Shown: one piece after another, positions 16,263-25,041 of the stretch
How the letters are laid out: each line of letters starts with the position of its first letter
Numbering within the stretch: position 1 is the first letter of the stretch
Assembly: GCA_002706405.1 (NCBI GenBank)
Contig: PALN01000055.1
Coordinates: forward strand, 1 to 44,602
Length of the DNA stretch: 44,602 nucleotides
Source: Rhodospirillaceae bacterium
Lineage (GTDB): Bacteria; Pseudomonadota; Alphaproteobacteria; Rhodospirillales; Casp-alpha2
Reading direction: 5' to 3'
Program-made: the position numbers and the translations under genes
Notes under the pieces: model-generated
Database searches by the model: none
Seen by the model: only the letters and a program-made list of their open reading frames with translations
What the model was told of the DNA's origin: nothing

Positions 16263-17188
16263 TCCCCGCGGGCGGCCGCGATGGCGGCGATGGCCGTGGC
16301 GGCGAAGCGGGCTTCGGGCGGATCGGCGCGGGACGTCAGCACGATCGGCACCTTGGCGCCCAGCACGACCCCGGCGGCCAGGCCGCTCATGAAATAGACC
16401 ATCATCTTGAACAGCCCGTTGCCCGTTTCGATATTGGGCACGACCAGAATGTCGGCGTGGCCGGCCACGGGGCTGTCGATGCCCTTCAGTTTCGCCGCGT
16501 CGGGCGATATGGCGTTGTCGAAGGCGAAGGGGCCGTCGACGATGGCGCCGGTCACTTCGCCGGCGCGGGCGCGGTCGACAATGGCCTTGGCCTGCATGCT
16601 CGACGGCATGGCCGGCAGCGCGCTTTCCGTGCCGGACAGGATGGCGACCTTGGGCTCCGCATTGCCGAGCGCGTGGGCCAGACCGACCGCGTTGTTGACG
16701 ATGTCGATCAGGGTGTTTTCGTTGGGGGCGACGTTGACCGCCCCGTCGGTGATCATCAAGACCCGGTCGCTGCCGGGCACGGTCATGTGAAAGACGTGAG
16801 ACAGACGCCGGCCCGTGCGCAGCCCGGTTTCCCGCGCGACCACGGCGGCCATCAGGGCGTCGGTGTGGACATGCCCCTTCATCAGGGCCTGAACCTCGTC
16901 GTTGCGGGCCAGGGCCACGGCCGTGCGCGCGGCGGCGCCTTCGTCCTCTTCCCCGGTCTCGACGATGCGGAAATCGGAAATGTCCCAGCCCATGGTTTCG
17001 GCCAGGCTTTCGATTTCATCCCGGTCGCCGACCAGGACCGGCGTGATCAGGCCCGCGTCCGTCGCCTGGCGGGCACTTTCCATGACCACCATGTTGTCGG
17101 CCCCGGCGATGGCCATGGGCACGCGGGCCAGACCACGGGCACGGTCAAGCAGGTACTGGGGAACTTCGTAGGGGGCGGTGCTCAGCAT
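16259..17188 (-). CDS. pta: Phosphate acetyltransferase (PTA/PTB family)
   Basis: The 309-residue protein belongs to the phosphate acetyl/butyryltransferase family, with the C-terminal signatures SDRVLMITDGAVNVAPN near residue 135, VDGPFAFDNAIS near 218 and ADILVVPNIETGNG near 245. It lies directly downstream of xsc on the same strand. In taurine pathways Xsc yields acetyl phosphate, which Pta converts to acetyl-CoA and phosphate, so the context selects the acetyl rather than the butyryl activity. It lacks the long N-terminal domain of E. coli Pta. Two hairpins between xsc and pta (17213-17290) suggest reduced readthrough or a separate promoter. Confidence 0.82.
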   Translation of the reverse strand: MLSTAPYEVPQYLLDRARGLARVPMAIAGADNMVVMESARQATDAGLITPVLVGDRDEIESLAETMGWDISDFRIVETGEEDEGAAARTAVALARNDEVQALMKGHVHTDALMAAVVARETGLRTGRRLSHVFHMTVPGSDRVLMITDGAVNVAPNENTLIDIVNNAVGLAHALGNAEPKVAILSGTESALPAMPSSMQAKAIVDRARAGEVTGAIVDGPFAFDNAISPDAAKLKGIDSPVAGHADILVVPNIETGNGLFKMMVYFMSGLAAGVVLGAKVPIVLTSRADPPEARFAATAIAAIAAARGD

Positions 17189-17212
17189 GGTTCAGCATAC
17201 ACATAAAAAAAG

Positions 17213-17235
17213 GGGCGCCCATAAAAGAGGCGCCC
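17213..17235 (-). terminator. Intrinsic terminator downstream of xsc
   Basis: Inverted repeat GGGCGCC (17213-17219) and GGCGCCC (17229-17235) with a 9-nt loop. On the minus strand it is followed by seven T residues (17205-17211). It lies 24 nt upstream of the pta start codon. Confidence 0.7.
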
Positions 17236-17251
17236 GGGAGAAAAGGGGAGG

Positions 17252-17290
17252 GGCCGGGAAGCGGGCGGTGGTTACCCAGGCTTCCCGGCC
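17252..17290 (-). terminator. Second hairpin downstream of xsc
   Basis: An exact 11-bp inverted repeat, GGCCGGGAAGC (17252-17262) with GCTTCCCGGCC (17280-17290), lies 15 nt after the xsc stop. No clear T-tract follows on the minus strand, so by itself it may act as an RNA-stabilising 3' hairpin; together with the next hairpin it forms a tandem arrangement. Confidence 0.55.
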
Positions 17291-17304
17291 TCTTGCAAGG
17301 GCGC

Positions 17305-19086
17305 TTAGGCCCCTTTCTGCGGGCGCATGTCGCCGGGATTGATCCCCGCGACCTGGACCGGCGCCTTCATGGCGTCACGGCGGAACGGTTCGCCCAGTTC
17401 CTGGTTCAGGATGACCTCGATGAAGGTCGTGACCTTGTTTTCCATCTGGTCCTTCACCGCGGCGTCCAGGGCCTCGGTCAGTTCCTGCATGGTCGTGACC
17501 TGCACGCCCTTGAGGCCGCAGGCGTCGGCGATCTTGGCGTATTGAACGTCAAGGTCCAGTTCCGTGCCGACGAAGTTGTCCTGGTACCACAGGGTCGTAT
17601 TGCGCTTTTCGGCGCCCCACTGGTAGTTGCGGAAGATGACCATGGTGATGGCCGGCCATTCGTCGCGGCCGACGGCGGTCATTTCATTGGCGGAGATGCC
17701 GAAGGCACCGTCGCCGGCGAAACCGACAACCGGGGTGTCCGGGCAGGCGATCTTGGCGCCCATGATCGACGGGAAGCCGTAACCGCAGGGGCCGAACAGG
17801 CCCGGGGCCAGATACTTGCGGCCCTGCTCGAAGGTCGGATAGGCGTTGCCGATGGCGCAGTTGTTGCCGATGTCGGACGAGATGATGGCGTCCCGCGGCA
17901 GGGCGGCCTGAATGGCCCGCCAGGCCATGCGCGGCGACATGCGCTCCGGGTGCTTGTTGCGGGCGCGCTCGTTCCAGGTCGTGCCCGGATCGTCGTCTTC
18001 GTGGTCCATGGAGGACAGGGTCTGCAGCCAGCGCGACTTGGTGGTGGAGATCAGGTCTTCGCGCTCTTTGCGGCCGGCGTCGCCGGCGGTCGGGGCCAGC
18101 CCGGCAAGGATCTGTTCGGCGACCTGTTTGGCGTCACCCTGGATGGCGACGTCGACCTTCTTGGTCAGGCCGATGCGTTCGGCCTTGATGTCGACCTGGA
18201 TGATCTTGGCGTCTTTCGGCCAGTAGTCCATGCCGTAGCCGGGCAGGGTCGAGAACGGGTTCAGCCGCGTGCCCAGCGCCAGCACAACGTCGGCCTTGGA
18301 GATCAGTTCCATGCCGGCTTTGGAGCCGTTGTAGCCTAAGGGGCCGGCGAACAGCGGGTGCGAGCCCGGGAAGGCGTCGTTGTGCTGATAGCCGCAGCAC
18401 ACCGGCGCGGACAGGCGTTCGGCGAGCTGCTTGGAAGCCTCGATGCCGCCGGACAGCACCACACCGGCGCCGTTCAGGATGACCGGGAATTTGGCCGAGG
18501 ACAGCATCTTGGCGGCATCGGCGATGGCCTGCTTGCCGCCCGACGGGCGTTCGATGTTGATGACCTGCGGCAGTTCGATGTCGATGATCTGGGTCCAGAA
18601 ATCCCGGGGCACGTTGATCTGCGCCGGGCCGGAGCCGCGCCAGGCTTCGGTGATCACGCGGTTCAGAACCTCGGCGATACGGCTCGGGTCGCGGACTTCT
18701 TCCTGGTAGCAGACCATGTCTTCGAACAGGGCCATCTGGGGAATTTCCTGGAACCCGCCTTGGCCGATGGTCTTGTTGGCCGCCTGCGGCGTGACCAGCA
18801 GCATCGGGGTGTGGTTCCAATAGGCAGTCTTGACCGGCGTCACGAAGTTGGTGATGCCGGGGCCGTTCTGGGCCACGCACATGGCCATCTTGCCCGAGGA
18901 CCGCGTGAAGCCGTCGGCCATCATGCCGGCGTTGCATTCATGGGCGCAGTCCCAGAAGGTGATCCCCGCCTGGGGAAACAGGTCCGAAATCGGCATCATG
19001 GCCGATCCGATAATGCCGAAGGCATGTTCGATGCCGTGCATCTGGAGGACCTTAACGAAGGCCTCTTCCGTATTCATTTTGGTCAT
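17305..19086 (-). CDS. xsc: Sulfoacetaldehyde acetyltransferase
   Basis: The 593-residue ThDP enzyme has the Xsc-type N-terminus (HGIEHAFGIIGSAMMPISDLF, then HECNAGMMADG with the catalytic Glu) and the ThDP/Mg motif GDGAFGISANE...NYQWGAEKRN near residues 455-490. It converts sulfoacetaldehyde and phosphate into acetyl phosphate and sulfite, the desulfonation step of taurine catabolism in the cytoplasm. Full length for the family. A GGGAGG lies upstream of the ATG at 19086. Neighbours agree: pta downstream, a TauR-type regulator upstream on the same strand, and tpa divergent from tauR. The released sulfite must be exported or oxidised; no sulfite dehydrogenase is seen. Confidence 0.95.
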   Translation of the reverse strand: MTKMNTEEAFVKVLQMHGIEHAFGIIGSAMMPISDLFPQAGITFWDCAHECNAGMMADGFTRSSGKMAMCVAQNGPGITNFVTPVKTAYWNHTPMLLVTPQAANKTIGQGGFQEIPQMALFEDMVCYQEEVRDPSRIAEVLNRVITEAWRGSGPAQINVPRDFWTQIIDIELPQVINIERPSGGKQAIADAAKMLSSAKFPVILNGAGVVLSGGIEASKQLAERLSAPVCCGYQHNDAFPGSHPLFAGPLGYNGSKAGMELISKADVVLALGTRLNPFSTLPGYGMDYWPKDAKIIQVDIKAERIGLTKKVDVAIQGDAKQVAEQILAGLAPTAGDAGRKEREDLISTTKSRWLQTLSSMDHEDDDPGTTWNERARNKHPERMSPRMAWRAIQAALPRDAIISSDIGNNCAIGNAYPTFEQGRKYLAPGLFGPCGYGFPSIMGAKIACPDTPVVGFAGDGAFGISANEMTAVGRDEWPAITMVIFRNYQWGAEKRNTTLWYQDNFVGTELDLDVQYAKIADACGLKGVQVTTMQELTEALDAAVKDQMENKVTTFIEVILNQELGEPFRRDAMKAPVQVAGINPGDMRPQKGA

Positions 19087-19386
19087 GCTTGGGATCCTCC
19101 CGTAAGCAGATTGGCCGGCCGCCGCATGGAGCCGGCATGGATTGTGTTCCGTAGGTTATACCACCCTTAAACGCGGTTCACGCGCGGCGCCGGGCAATGG
19201 CATTGCCCATCGTCGGCGCGGCGGACACCACCGCATTCCATGATGATGTAGGTAGGCGTTCGCAGGGCCAGAGGATAGGGCCAGATGGGGGATTTTTCAC
19301 GCACCAGAACGTCATTATAGACCCAAAATCGTCCCATTTTTTGTTTTTTCGTTATATTTAGGGGGCGCCAAATAGGTGGTTTCTGG
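19087..19386. other. 300-nt intergenic region between tauR and xsc
   Basis: No gene is visible. It must carry the xsc leader and probably its promoter. It holds an odd-centred palindrome GGGCAATG-G-CATTGCCC at 19192-19208, and an AT-rich stretch at 19315-19365 (ttttttgttttttcg, ttatattta) just after tauR. No copy of the GTCCAG/CTGGAC element seen upstream of tpa was found here. Confidence 0.5.
19192..19208. repeat. 17-nt palindrome upstream of xsc
   Basis: GGGCAATG and CATTGCCC flank a single central G, an exact inverted repeat about 105 nt upstream of the xsc start codon. It could be a regulator site or a short leader hairpin. No T-tract follows, so it is not a convincing terminator. Confidence 0.45.
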
Positions 19387-20865
19387 TCAGAAATCCCGCT
19401 TCACGATATCCGCCAGCAGGCGGATGCCCGGCTCGATCCGTTCCGCCACGATGGACGAGAAGCCCAGGCGGAAGTGGTTCCGGGGCGGTCTGGATTGCGC
19501 GAAGTTGACGCGACCCGGCTCGATGATCACGCCGTCGTCGAGGGCCCGGTCGGCCAGTTTACCCGCGTCGAAGCCGTCCGGCCCGCTGACCCAATAACTG
19601 GTGCCGCCGAAAGTCGGCGCCTTGGACCAGCCGGGCAGGTGGTCGGCCAGCGCCTGGCCCATGATCTTCCAGCGCTCGCGGTAGGCCTTCTGCAGTTTGT
19701 GGACCAGGCTGTCGTGATGGCCCAGCGCCAGGAACAACGCCGCCGTGCGCTGGTTGTTGTTGGGGGCATGGCGCAGCATCAGGCGACGCAAGGCGCGGGC
19801 TTCCTTGATCAGCGGCGCCGGGCCGACCAGATAGCCGAGGCGCAGGCCCGGGAACAGGGTCTTGGACAGCGATCCCACGTAAATCACCCGTCCGGCCGTA
19901 TCCATGGATTTCAAGGCCGGCGTCGGTTCGGACACGTAATTGGTTTCCCATTCGTAATCGTCCTCGATGATCACGAAGTCCTTTTCTCCGGCGCGGGCGA
20001 GAAGCTCCTGGCGCCGGGCCTTGGGCATGGTCACCGTGGTCGGCGCCTGATGCGACGGGGTGACGAACACGATGTCGGCGCCGTCCAACTGCTCATCGAC
20101 CGGTAGGCCGTGGGCGTCGACGGGGACCGGCAGGATATGGTCGGTTTTCAGGCCGAAGATATTGCGCACGTCGGGATAGCCCGGGTCCTCGATGGCGACG
20201 CGGGTTTCGTCGCGGACCAGCAGGGCGGCCAGGAGATACAGGGCGTTCTGCGCCCCCATGGTCACCAGAATTTCGTCGTCGCGGGCCAGAATGCCCCGGC
20301 GCGGCAGCAGGCGGGTCTGGATCTGTTCGATCAGCATGGGATCGTCGGCGGCGAGTGCGTCACCGGTCCATACGTCCATGCCCTTGCGGCCCAGGGCCTG
20401 GCGCGAGCATTCCCGCCATTGCGCGATGGGGAACAGGGATTGATCCACCTGGCCGTAAATGAAGGGATAGGGATAGGTCAGCCAGTTGCGCGGCTTTTCG
20501 ATATTGCTCTGATGGCTTGGGCGCACCTGGAACCGTTGGGTCCAATCGGGCCCGTCGTTTGGCCGCGGGTCCGGCGTGGCCGGCGGGGCGACGGGCTCGT
20601 CCGCGCGGCCTTCCATGATGTCGTCGGAGACGTAGAACCCGGACCGTTCGCGGGATTCCAGGTAGCCGTCGTCGACCAAGCCTTGGTAGGCCAGAACCAC
20701 CGTATTGCGCGATACGCCCAGGCTTTTCGCCAGTTTGCGTGATGATGGCAGGGGATCGCCCGGCGGCAACTGCCGGCCCAGGATGGCGGAAACCAGCATC
20801 TCGCGGATCTGCCCTTGGATCGAGATGTTGGGGCGTCGGTCCAGGTGAAATATGCCGTCGCGCAT
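19387..20865 (-). CDS. tauR: MocR-type (GntR-aminotransferase) regulator, TauR-like
   Basis: The 492-residue protein fuses a GntR winged helix (residues 8-75: IQGQIREMLVSAILGRQLPPGDPLPSSRKLAKSLGVSRNTVVLAYQ region) to a fold-type I aminotransferase domain (about 115-490) with the PLP lysine K335 in GSLSKTLFPGLRLGY. In Rhodobacter capsulatus and related alphaproteobacteria TauR activates taurine genes with taurine and PLP as effectors. The position between xsc and a divergent tpa supports that identity. The ATG at 20865 (MRDGIFHLDRR) matches the usual TauR start; the in-frame extension to 20988 lies in the intergenic region and is rejected. Confidence 0.88.
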   Translation of the reverse strand: MRDGIFHLDRRPNISIQGQIREMLVSAILGRQLPPGDPLPSSRKLAKSLGVSRNTVVLAYQGLVDDGYLESRERSGFYVSDDIMEGRADEPVAPPATPDPRPNDGPDWTQRFQVRPSHQSNIEKPRNWLTYPYPFIYGQVDQSLFPIAQWRECSRQALGRKGMDVWTGDALAADDPMLIEQIQTRLLPRRGILARDDEILVTMGAQNALYLLAALLVRDETRVAIEDPGYPDVRNIFGLKTDHILPVPVDAHGLPVDEQLDGADIVFVTPSHQAPTTVTMPKARRQELLARAGEKDFVIIEDDYEWETNYVSEPTPALKSMDTAGRVIYVGSLSKTLFPGLRLGYLVGPAPLIKEARALRRLMLRHAPNNNQRTAALFLALGHHDSLVHKLQKAYRERWKIMGQALADHLPGWSKAPTFGGTSYWVSGPDGFDAGKLADRALDDGVIIEPGRVNFAQSRPPRNHFRLGFSSIVAERIEPGIRLLADIVKRDF

Positions 20866-20899
20866 GGGTGTCCGATGGTCTGCACAAGTGTGAAAAGTG

Positions 20900-20939
20900 G
20901 TCCAGGGAAAAGCCTGCGCTGGCTCTAACATGGTGCCAG
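20900..20939. promoter_or_regulatory. Possible TauR direct-repeat site between tauR and tpa
   Basis: In the 204-nt divergent region, TGGTCCAGG (20898-20906) is echoed by TGGTGCCAGG (20931-20940) in the same orientation, about three helical turns apart; the second copy has one extra G. Read on the other strand the first is CTGGACCA. I recall CTGGAC-type direct repeats being reported for TauR, so this is a candidate operator. The mismatch keeps confidence low. Confidence 0.35.
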
Positions 20940-21069
20940 GGGCGCAGATTACGATGGGGCCAATCAACTGACAACCCCGGCGTCCCAAAGGTTTTGCAAA
21001 AATTCCGAAGGGCGGCCGACATTTTCGCCGTCAGGAACCGTCCTGCCGCGCCCCCGAGGAGGATCGATC

Positions 21070-22380
21070 ATGGAATACAACACCAATTCCCTTGAAGAAA
21101 ACTGGATGCCCTTCACCGGCAACCGGGACTTCAAGAAAAGCCCGCGCATCGTCGTGCGCGGCGAGGGCGTGCATTATTACGATCACAAGGGTGGCAAGAT
21201 CCTGGACGGCTCGTCGGGCCTGTTCTGCTGCCCGCTCGGCCACGGGCGCAAGGAAATCGCCCAGGCGGTCTACGAACAGCTGCTGGAAAACGATTACACC
21301 CCGCCGTTCCAGCTTGGTCACCCGGGGGCCTTCGATCTGGCCCAGCGGGTCGCCCGCATCACGCCCGAGCCCATGAACCACATCTTCTTCGCCAACTCGG
21401 GTTCGGAAGCCATCGACACGGCGCTCAAGATCGCCATGGCCTATCACCGGGTGAAGGGCCAAGGCCACCGTACGCGCTTCGTCAGCCGCGAACGGGCCTA
21501 TCACGGGGTCAACATCGGCGGCACCAGCCTGTCGGGCATGGTCAAGAACCGCGAGACGTTTTCCGGCACCATGCCGGGCGTCGTCCACATGCGCCACACC
21601 TGGGACCCCAAACAGGCCTTCACCCGGGGGCAGCCGGAAACCGGCGCCGAGCTTGCCGACGACCTGCAGCGCATCTGCGAGAACGTCGGCGGGGGCACCA
21701 TCGCCGCCTGTTTCGTGGAACCCATCGCCGGGTCCACGGGCTGCCTGGTGCCGCCCAAGGGCTACCTGGAGCGGCTGCGCGAAATCTGCGATGCTCACGG
21801 CATTCTTCTGGTGTTCGACGAAGTCATCACCGGCTTCGGCCGCACGGGCGCGCCCTTCGCGGCCCAGGCCTTCGGCGTGACGCCGGACCTGATGACCATG
21901 GCCAAGGCGATCACCAACGGCTGCCAGCCCATGGGTGCGATCGCCGTGAAGGACGAGATCTACGAGACCATCATCAACGCGGCACCGGAAAACGCCATCG
22001 AGTTGTTCCACGGCTACACCTACTCGTCGCATCCGGCGGCCTGCGCCGCCGGCGTCGCCGTGCAGAAGATCTATGAAGCGGACAACACCTTCGAGAAGGC
22101 GGCCGGAATGGTCGATTACTTCCAGAAGGCGCTGTATTCCCTCGAAGGGCTCGATTGTCTGGCCGACATCCGCGGCTTCGGCATGATGGGGGCCATCGAA
22201 TTGAAACCCAAGGGCAACCCGGGTGCACTCGGCACCCAGTTCCAGAAAGACCTGTTCTGGCGCGGACTGCACGTGAAGTTCACGGGCGACTGCGGCGTCG
22301 TGGCGCCGGCCTTCGTCGCCACGGAAGCCGACATCGACGCGATGATCGGCCTGCTCAGGGAAGCGCTCGAAGAACTCTGA
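21070..22380 (+). CDS. tpa: Taurine:pyruvate aminotransferase (class III, omega-amino acid type)
   Basis: The 436-residue PLP enzyme is a class III transaminase: WMPFTGNRDFKKSPR at the N-terminus, SGSEAIDTALK (108-118), RAYHGVNIGGTSLSG, LLVFDEVITGFGRTG and the PLP lysine K279 in MTMAKAITNG. It would transfer the amino group of taurine to pyruvate, giving sulfoacetaldehyde and L-alanine. By sequence alone it is hard to separate from beta-alanine:pyruvate transaminase; the tauR-xsc-pta context decides. A GAGGA Shine-Dalgarno lies just before the ATG. A strong terminator follows. No alanine dehydrogenase for pyruvate recycling is in the window. Confidence 0.82.
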   Translation: MEYNTNSLEENWMPFTGNRDFKKSPRIVVRGEGVHYYDHKGGKILDGSSGLFCCPLGHGRKEIAQAVYEQLLENDYTPPFQLGHPGAFDLAQRVARITPEPMNHIFFANSGSEAIDTALKIAMAYHRVKGQGHRTRFVSRERAYHGVNIGGTSLSGMVKNRETFSGTMPGVVHMRHTWDPKQAFTRGQPETGAELADDLQRICENVGGGTIAACFVEPIAGSTGCLVPPKGYLERLREICDAHGILLVFDEVITGFGRTGAPFAAQAFGVTPDLMTMAKAITNGCQPMGAIAVKDEIYETIINAAPENAIELFHGYTYSSHPAACAAGVAVQKIYEADNTFEKAAGMVDYFQKALYSLEGLDCLADIRGFGMMGAIELKPKGNPGALGTQFQKDLFWRGLHVKFTGDCGVVAPAFVATEADIDAMIGLLREALEEL

Positions 22381-22405
22381 TCCGGGTTGGATTGTAAAGA
22401 TTAAG

Positions 22406-22436
22406 GCCGGGGCCGCGGTGCGGTCCCGGCTTTTTT
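22406..22436 (+). terminator. Intrinsic terminator of tpa
   Basis: An 11-bp stem, GCCGGGGCCGC (22406-22416) with GCGGTCCCGGC (22420-22430, one G-T pair), has a 3-nt loop and is followed by six T residues. The T-tract overlaps the stop codon of the convergent binding-protein gene at 22435. Confidence 0.85.
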
Positions 22437-23628
22437 ATGCGGCCAGGTAACGGTCGCGGTAGGCGTTACGCAGGCCCGCGAACCATACGGGCTCATCCGG
22501 CCACCACCACAGCTTATCCAGCGCGTCCCCCGGATAGGCGTCCTGATATGTCTGGCGGGTTTTTTTGGTCAGCCGCGTTTCGACGCCCTTGACCACCGAA
22601 TTATAACCCGTGGCGTTGCTCATCTGGGCGCCGGCGCGGACCGTGTAAAGGGCGTCGACGAAGGCATGGGCCTGATCGACGTTCTTGGCCGCCGCGGTCA
22701 GCGACAGTCCGTCCAGCCAGGCAAAGGCCCCTTCCTTGGGCGCCATATAGGCGATGGGCTCACCGGCCTTGGTCAACTCGATCGCGGGGCCGTCCCAGGT
22801 TTGGCCGATCACAACGCCGTTGCGCGTGAAGTTGGTCTTCTGGCTTTCGTGGTCGTGCCAGAACGCGCGCAGCCAGGGCTTATGGGCGACAGCGAACTTC
22901 ATGATGTCGTTCCAAGTGGCGCGCATGGCGCTTTCGTCCTTATAGGCATCCTCCAGTGGCGGCAGCTTGCCCTGCTCGGCCAGCATGCGCCCGATGCCGG
23001 ACATCAGGGAATGGGGGCGGCCTTGGACCAGGCCCTTCATTTCGGGCCGCCACAGGTCGGCCAGGGACAGTTCGCCGTAGACGCCCGTGAAACGGTCCGT
23101 GCGCCAGGCGATGCCTTCCGTCCCCCAGATATGGGGCAGGTGATGCTGGCCCTTGTTCCACGACCAGGCCTCTGAAACTTTCAGGAACGATGCCTGCACG
23201 TTGGCCAGGTTCGGGATCTTTTTCATGTCCCAGGCCTGGGTCATGTTCAGGGCCTGCCACTGGCTTCGGCGATGGGCGGAGGGCGAGATCACATCCCAGG
23301 CGCGGCCATGGGTCGCGGTGACCTGGCTCAGCATTTCCTCGTTGGAGCCAACGGTGGTGATGTTGGCGGTGATGCCCGTCTTCTTCTTGAAGCTCTTGGC
23401 GAAGCCGGCGGGAATGTAGCCGGTCCAAGTCAGGACGTTGATCGTGTCGCCTTTGGCATTGGCCGGGCGGATCAGCAGGGGCGCCAGCGCCATCCCGATG
23501 CCGCCGGCGGCCAGCGCCGCGCCATTGCTCAGCAACGTGCGCCGCGTGAAGGCGCGCGCCAGACGCGCGGTCTCTCCGGCAGAGGTGCCAGCGGAATCGG
23601 AGGTTTTTTGTTGGGGCTTACGGCCCAT
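22435..23628 (-). CDS. Tat-exported substrate-binding protein, spermidine/putrescine (PotD) type
   Basis: The 397-residue protein starts with a Tat signal: twin arginines R29-R30 in FTRRTLLSNG, an Ala/Gly-rich core and a likely ANA-K cleavage near residue 58. The mature protein has the PotD/PotF pattern (INVLTWTGYIPAGFAKSFKKKTG, YAYM-like AYMAPKEGAFAWLDGLSL, ALYTVRAGAQMSNATGYNSV). It should bind a cationic amine or similar ligand in the periplasm for an ABC importer. No permease or ATPase gene is adjacent. The ATG at 23628 is preferred over a TTG at 23643. It is convergent with tpa, so a role in taurine uptake is only a guess. Confidence 0.82.
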   Translation of the reverse strand: MGRKPQQKTSDSAGTSAGETARLARAFTRRTLLSNGAALAAGGIGMALAPLLIRPANAKGDTINVLTWTGYIPAGFAKSFKKKTGITANITTVGSNEEMLSQVTATHGRAWDVISPSAHRRSQWQALNMTQAWDMKKIPNLANVQASFLKVSEAWSWNKGQHHLPHIWGTEGIAWRTDRFTGVYGELSLADLWRPEMKGLVQGRPHSLMSGIGRMLAEQGKLPPLEDAYKDESAMRATWNDIMKFAVAHKPWLRAFWHDHESQKTNFTRNGVVIGQTWDGPAIELTKAGEPIAYMAPKEGAFAWLDGLSLTAAAKNVDQAHAFVDALYTVRAGAQMSNATGYNSVVKGVETRLTKKTRQTYQDAYPGDALDKLWWWPDEPVWFAGLRNAYRDRYLAA

Positions 23629-23798
23629 GAACGGCGATCTCAATAATGATGGATCAATGTTCCATTATCCCCACCTATGAAGCCGTTGCCAGCACCAGTT
23701 TTTATTATTCACGGTGCCAGTCGTCAGGTGCGTGCAAGCCTGGGGCGTTAGGATGGGCTTTCATATGATGACATGCGCGTGTTCGAGGCAGAATAACC

Positions 23799-24362
23799 GT
23801 GAGAGACTCGTCGGCAAATACGGAATGCGGTTTCGCCGTGGTGGAGCCGCGCGAGGCGCGGTCCCCCAAATCGGTGGCGTTCCTCGATCATTGCCATGCT
23901 CTGCAGGCCGGCCGGGCGCTGCCCCGATGGTCCGATTTCAAACTCCACGCCTTGCCGACCGACATCATTCCCTACATGGCCGTGGTCGATGTGGATAATG
24001 CGGGGCCGTCGTTCACTTACCGGTTCTGGGGCACCGGTCATACGGCCTTGAAGGGCGTCGACATGACGGGCCGGAAGGTTTCCGACATCTCCGCCTCGGC
24101 CTTGGCCCGGATCGGTCAGCGTCAGTACGAGATGGTGGTGGCGGCGCGCCGGCCCCTGATCTTCGTTCATGCGCTCACACCCTATAACCCCTGGAAGACC
24201 GACATCCAGGTTGCGGTGCGCGTGCCTCTGTCCGAAGACGGCGAGATCATCGACAAGATCGTGTCTTACTCAAACTATGGGGAAGACCGGGACGTCTGGG
24301 CCGATATCTATTGCCAGGCGCTGAACGCCGGCGGCGACGCGAAGATATCCGCCAACGGCTGA
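23799..24362 (+). CDS. PAS_5-like single-domain protein
   Basis: The 187-residue protein resembles the PAS_5 family common in Rhodospirillales: LPRWSDFKLHALP (41-53), DIIPYMAVVDVD, the FTYRFWGTGHT core and GVDMTGRKVSDI, then the beta-strand region ending KIVSYSNYGED. There is no output domain and no signal peptide, so it may be a soluble sensor or adaptor. The GTG start at 23799 fits the reading frame; no better ATG is present. It is a monocistronic unit, convergent with the transaldolase gene, 25 nt from its end. Confidence 0.7.
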   Translation: MRDSSANTECGFAVVEPREARSPKSVAFLDHCHALQAGRALPRWSDFKLHALPTDIIPYMAVVDVDNAGPSFTYRFWGTGHTALKGVDMTGRKVSDISASALARIGQRQYEMVVAARRPLIFVHALTPYNPWKTDIQVAVRVPLSEDGEIIDKIVSYSNYGEDRDVWADIYCQALNAGGDAKISANG

Positions 24363-24387
24363 CGGGGGCCGGCCCCAAGCATCCGGA

Positions 24388-25041
24388 TCACAGGATCGAC
24401 TGGCCGGTCTTTTCCCAATCCTTCAGGAAGGCTTCCAGGCCCTTGTCCGTCAGCGGATGCTTGAACAACTGCCAGATCACGCCCGGCGGCAGGGTGCAGA
24501 CATCGGCGCCGATGCGCGCGGCGTCCACCACGTGTTGCGGCGAGCGCACGGAGGCGACCAGAATTTCCGTCTGGAATTCGTAGTTGGAATAGATTTCCGC
24601 GATCTCGCCGATCAGGCTCATGCCGTCCTGGCCGATGTCGTCGAGCCGTCCGACGAAAGGCGAAATGAAGGCCGCCCCCGCCTTGGCCGCGAGCAGCGCC
24701 TGGGCCGCGGAAAAGCACAGGGTCACGTTGACCGGCGTGCCTTCCTTGCTCAAGGTCTTGCAGGCGACCAGCCCCGCTTCGGTCAACGGCACCTTGACCG
24801 CCACGTTCTTGGCGACCTTGGCCAGCTTGCGGCCTTCTTCGATCATGCCGGCGGCGTCCGTCGCCGTGACCTCGGCCGATACGGGACCGTCGACCAGGGC
24901 ACAGATTTCCTTGATCACGTCGATGAAATCGCGGCCCGATTTGGCGACCAGGGACGGGTTGGTGGTCACGCCGTCGACCAGGCCGGTGTCGTTCAGGCGC
25001 TTGATGTCGGCGACGTCCGCCGTGTCGACGAAGAATTTCAT
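24388..25041 (-). CDS. tal: Transaldolase (small, FSA/TalC-like subfamily)
   Basis: The 217-residue enzyme is the short transaldolase form: [14 protein letters not shown] at the N-terminus, [13 protein letters not shown] (24-36), the Schiff-base lysine K83 in [21 protein letters not shown] and [11 protein letters not shown]. It transfers a dihydroxyacetone unit between sugar phosphates in the non-oxidative pentose phosphate pathway, in the cytoplasm. Length is typical of the group. The ATG at 25041 gives the conserved start; five upstream residues in the longer frame are not conserved. A fructose-6-phosphate aldolase activity is the main alternative, since the two share this fold and lysine. 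Confidence 0.92.
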   Translation of the reverse strand: MKFFVDTADVADIKRLNDTGLVDGVTTNPSLVAKSGRDFIDVIKEICALVDGPVSAEVTATDAAGMIEEGRKLAKVAKNVAVKVPLTEAGLVACKTLSKEGTPVNVTLCFSAAQALLAAKAGAAFISPFVGRLDDIGQDGMSLIGEIAEIYSNYEFQTEILVASVRSPQHVVDAARIGADVCTLPPGVIWQLFKHPLTDKGLEAFLKDWEKTGQSIL

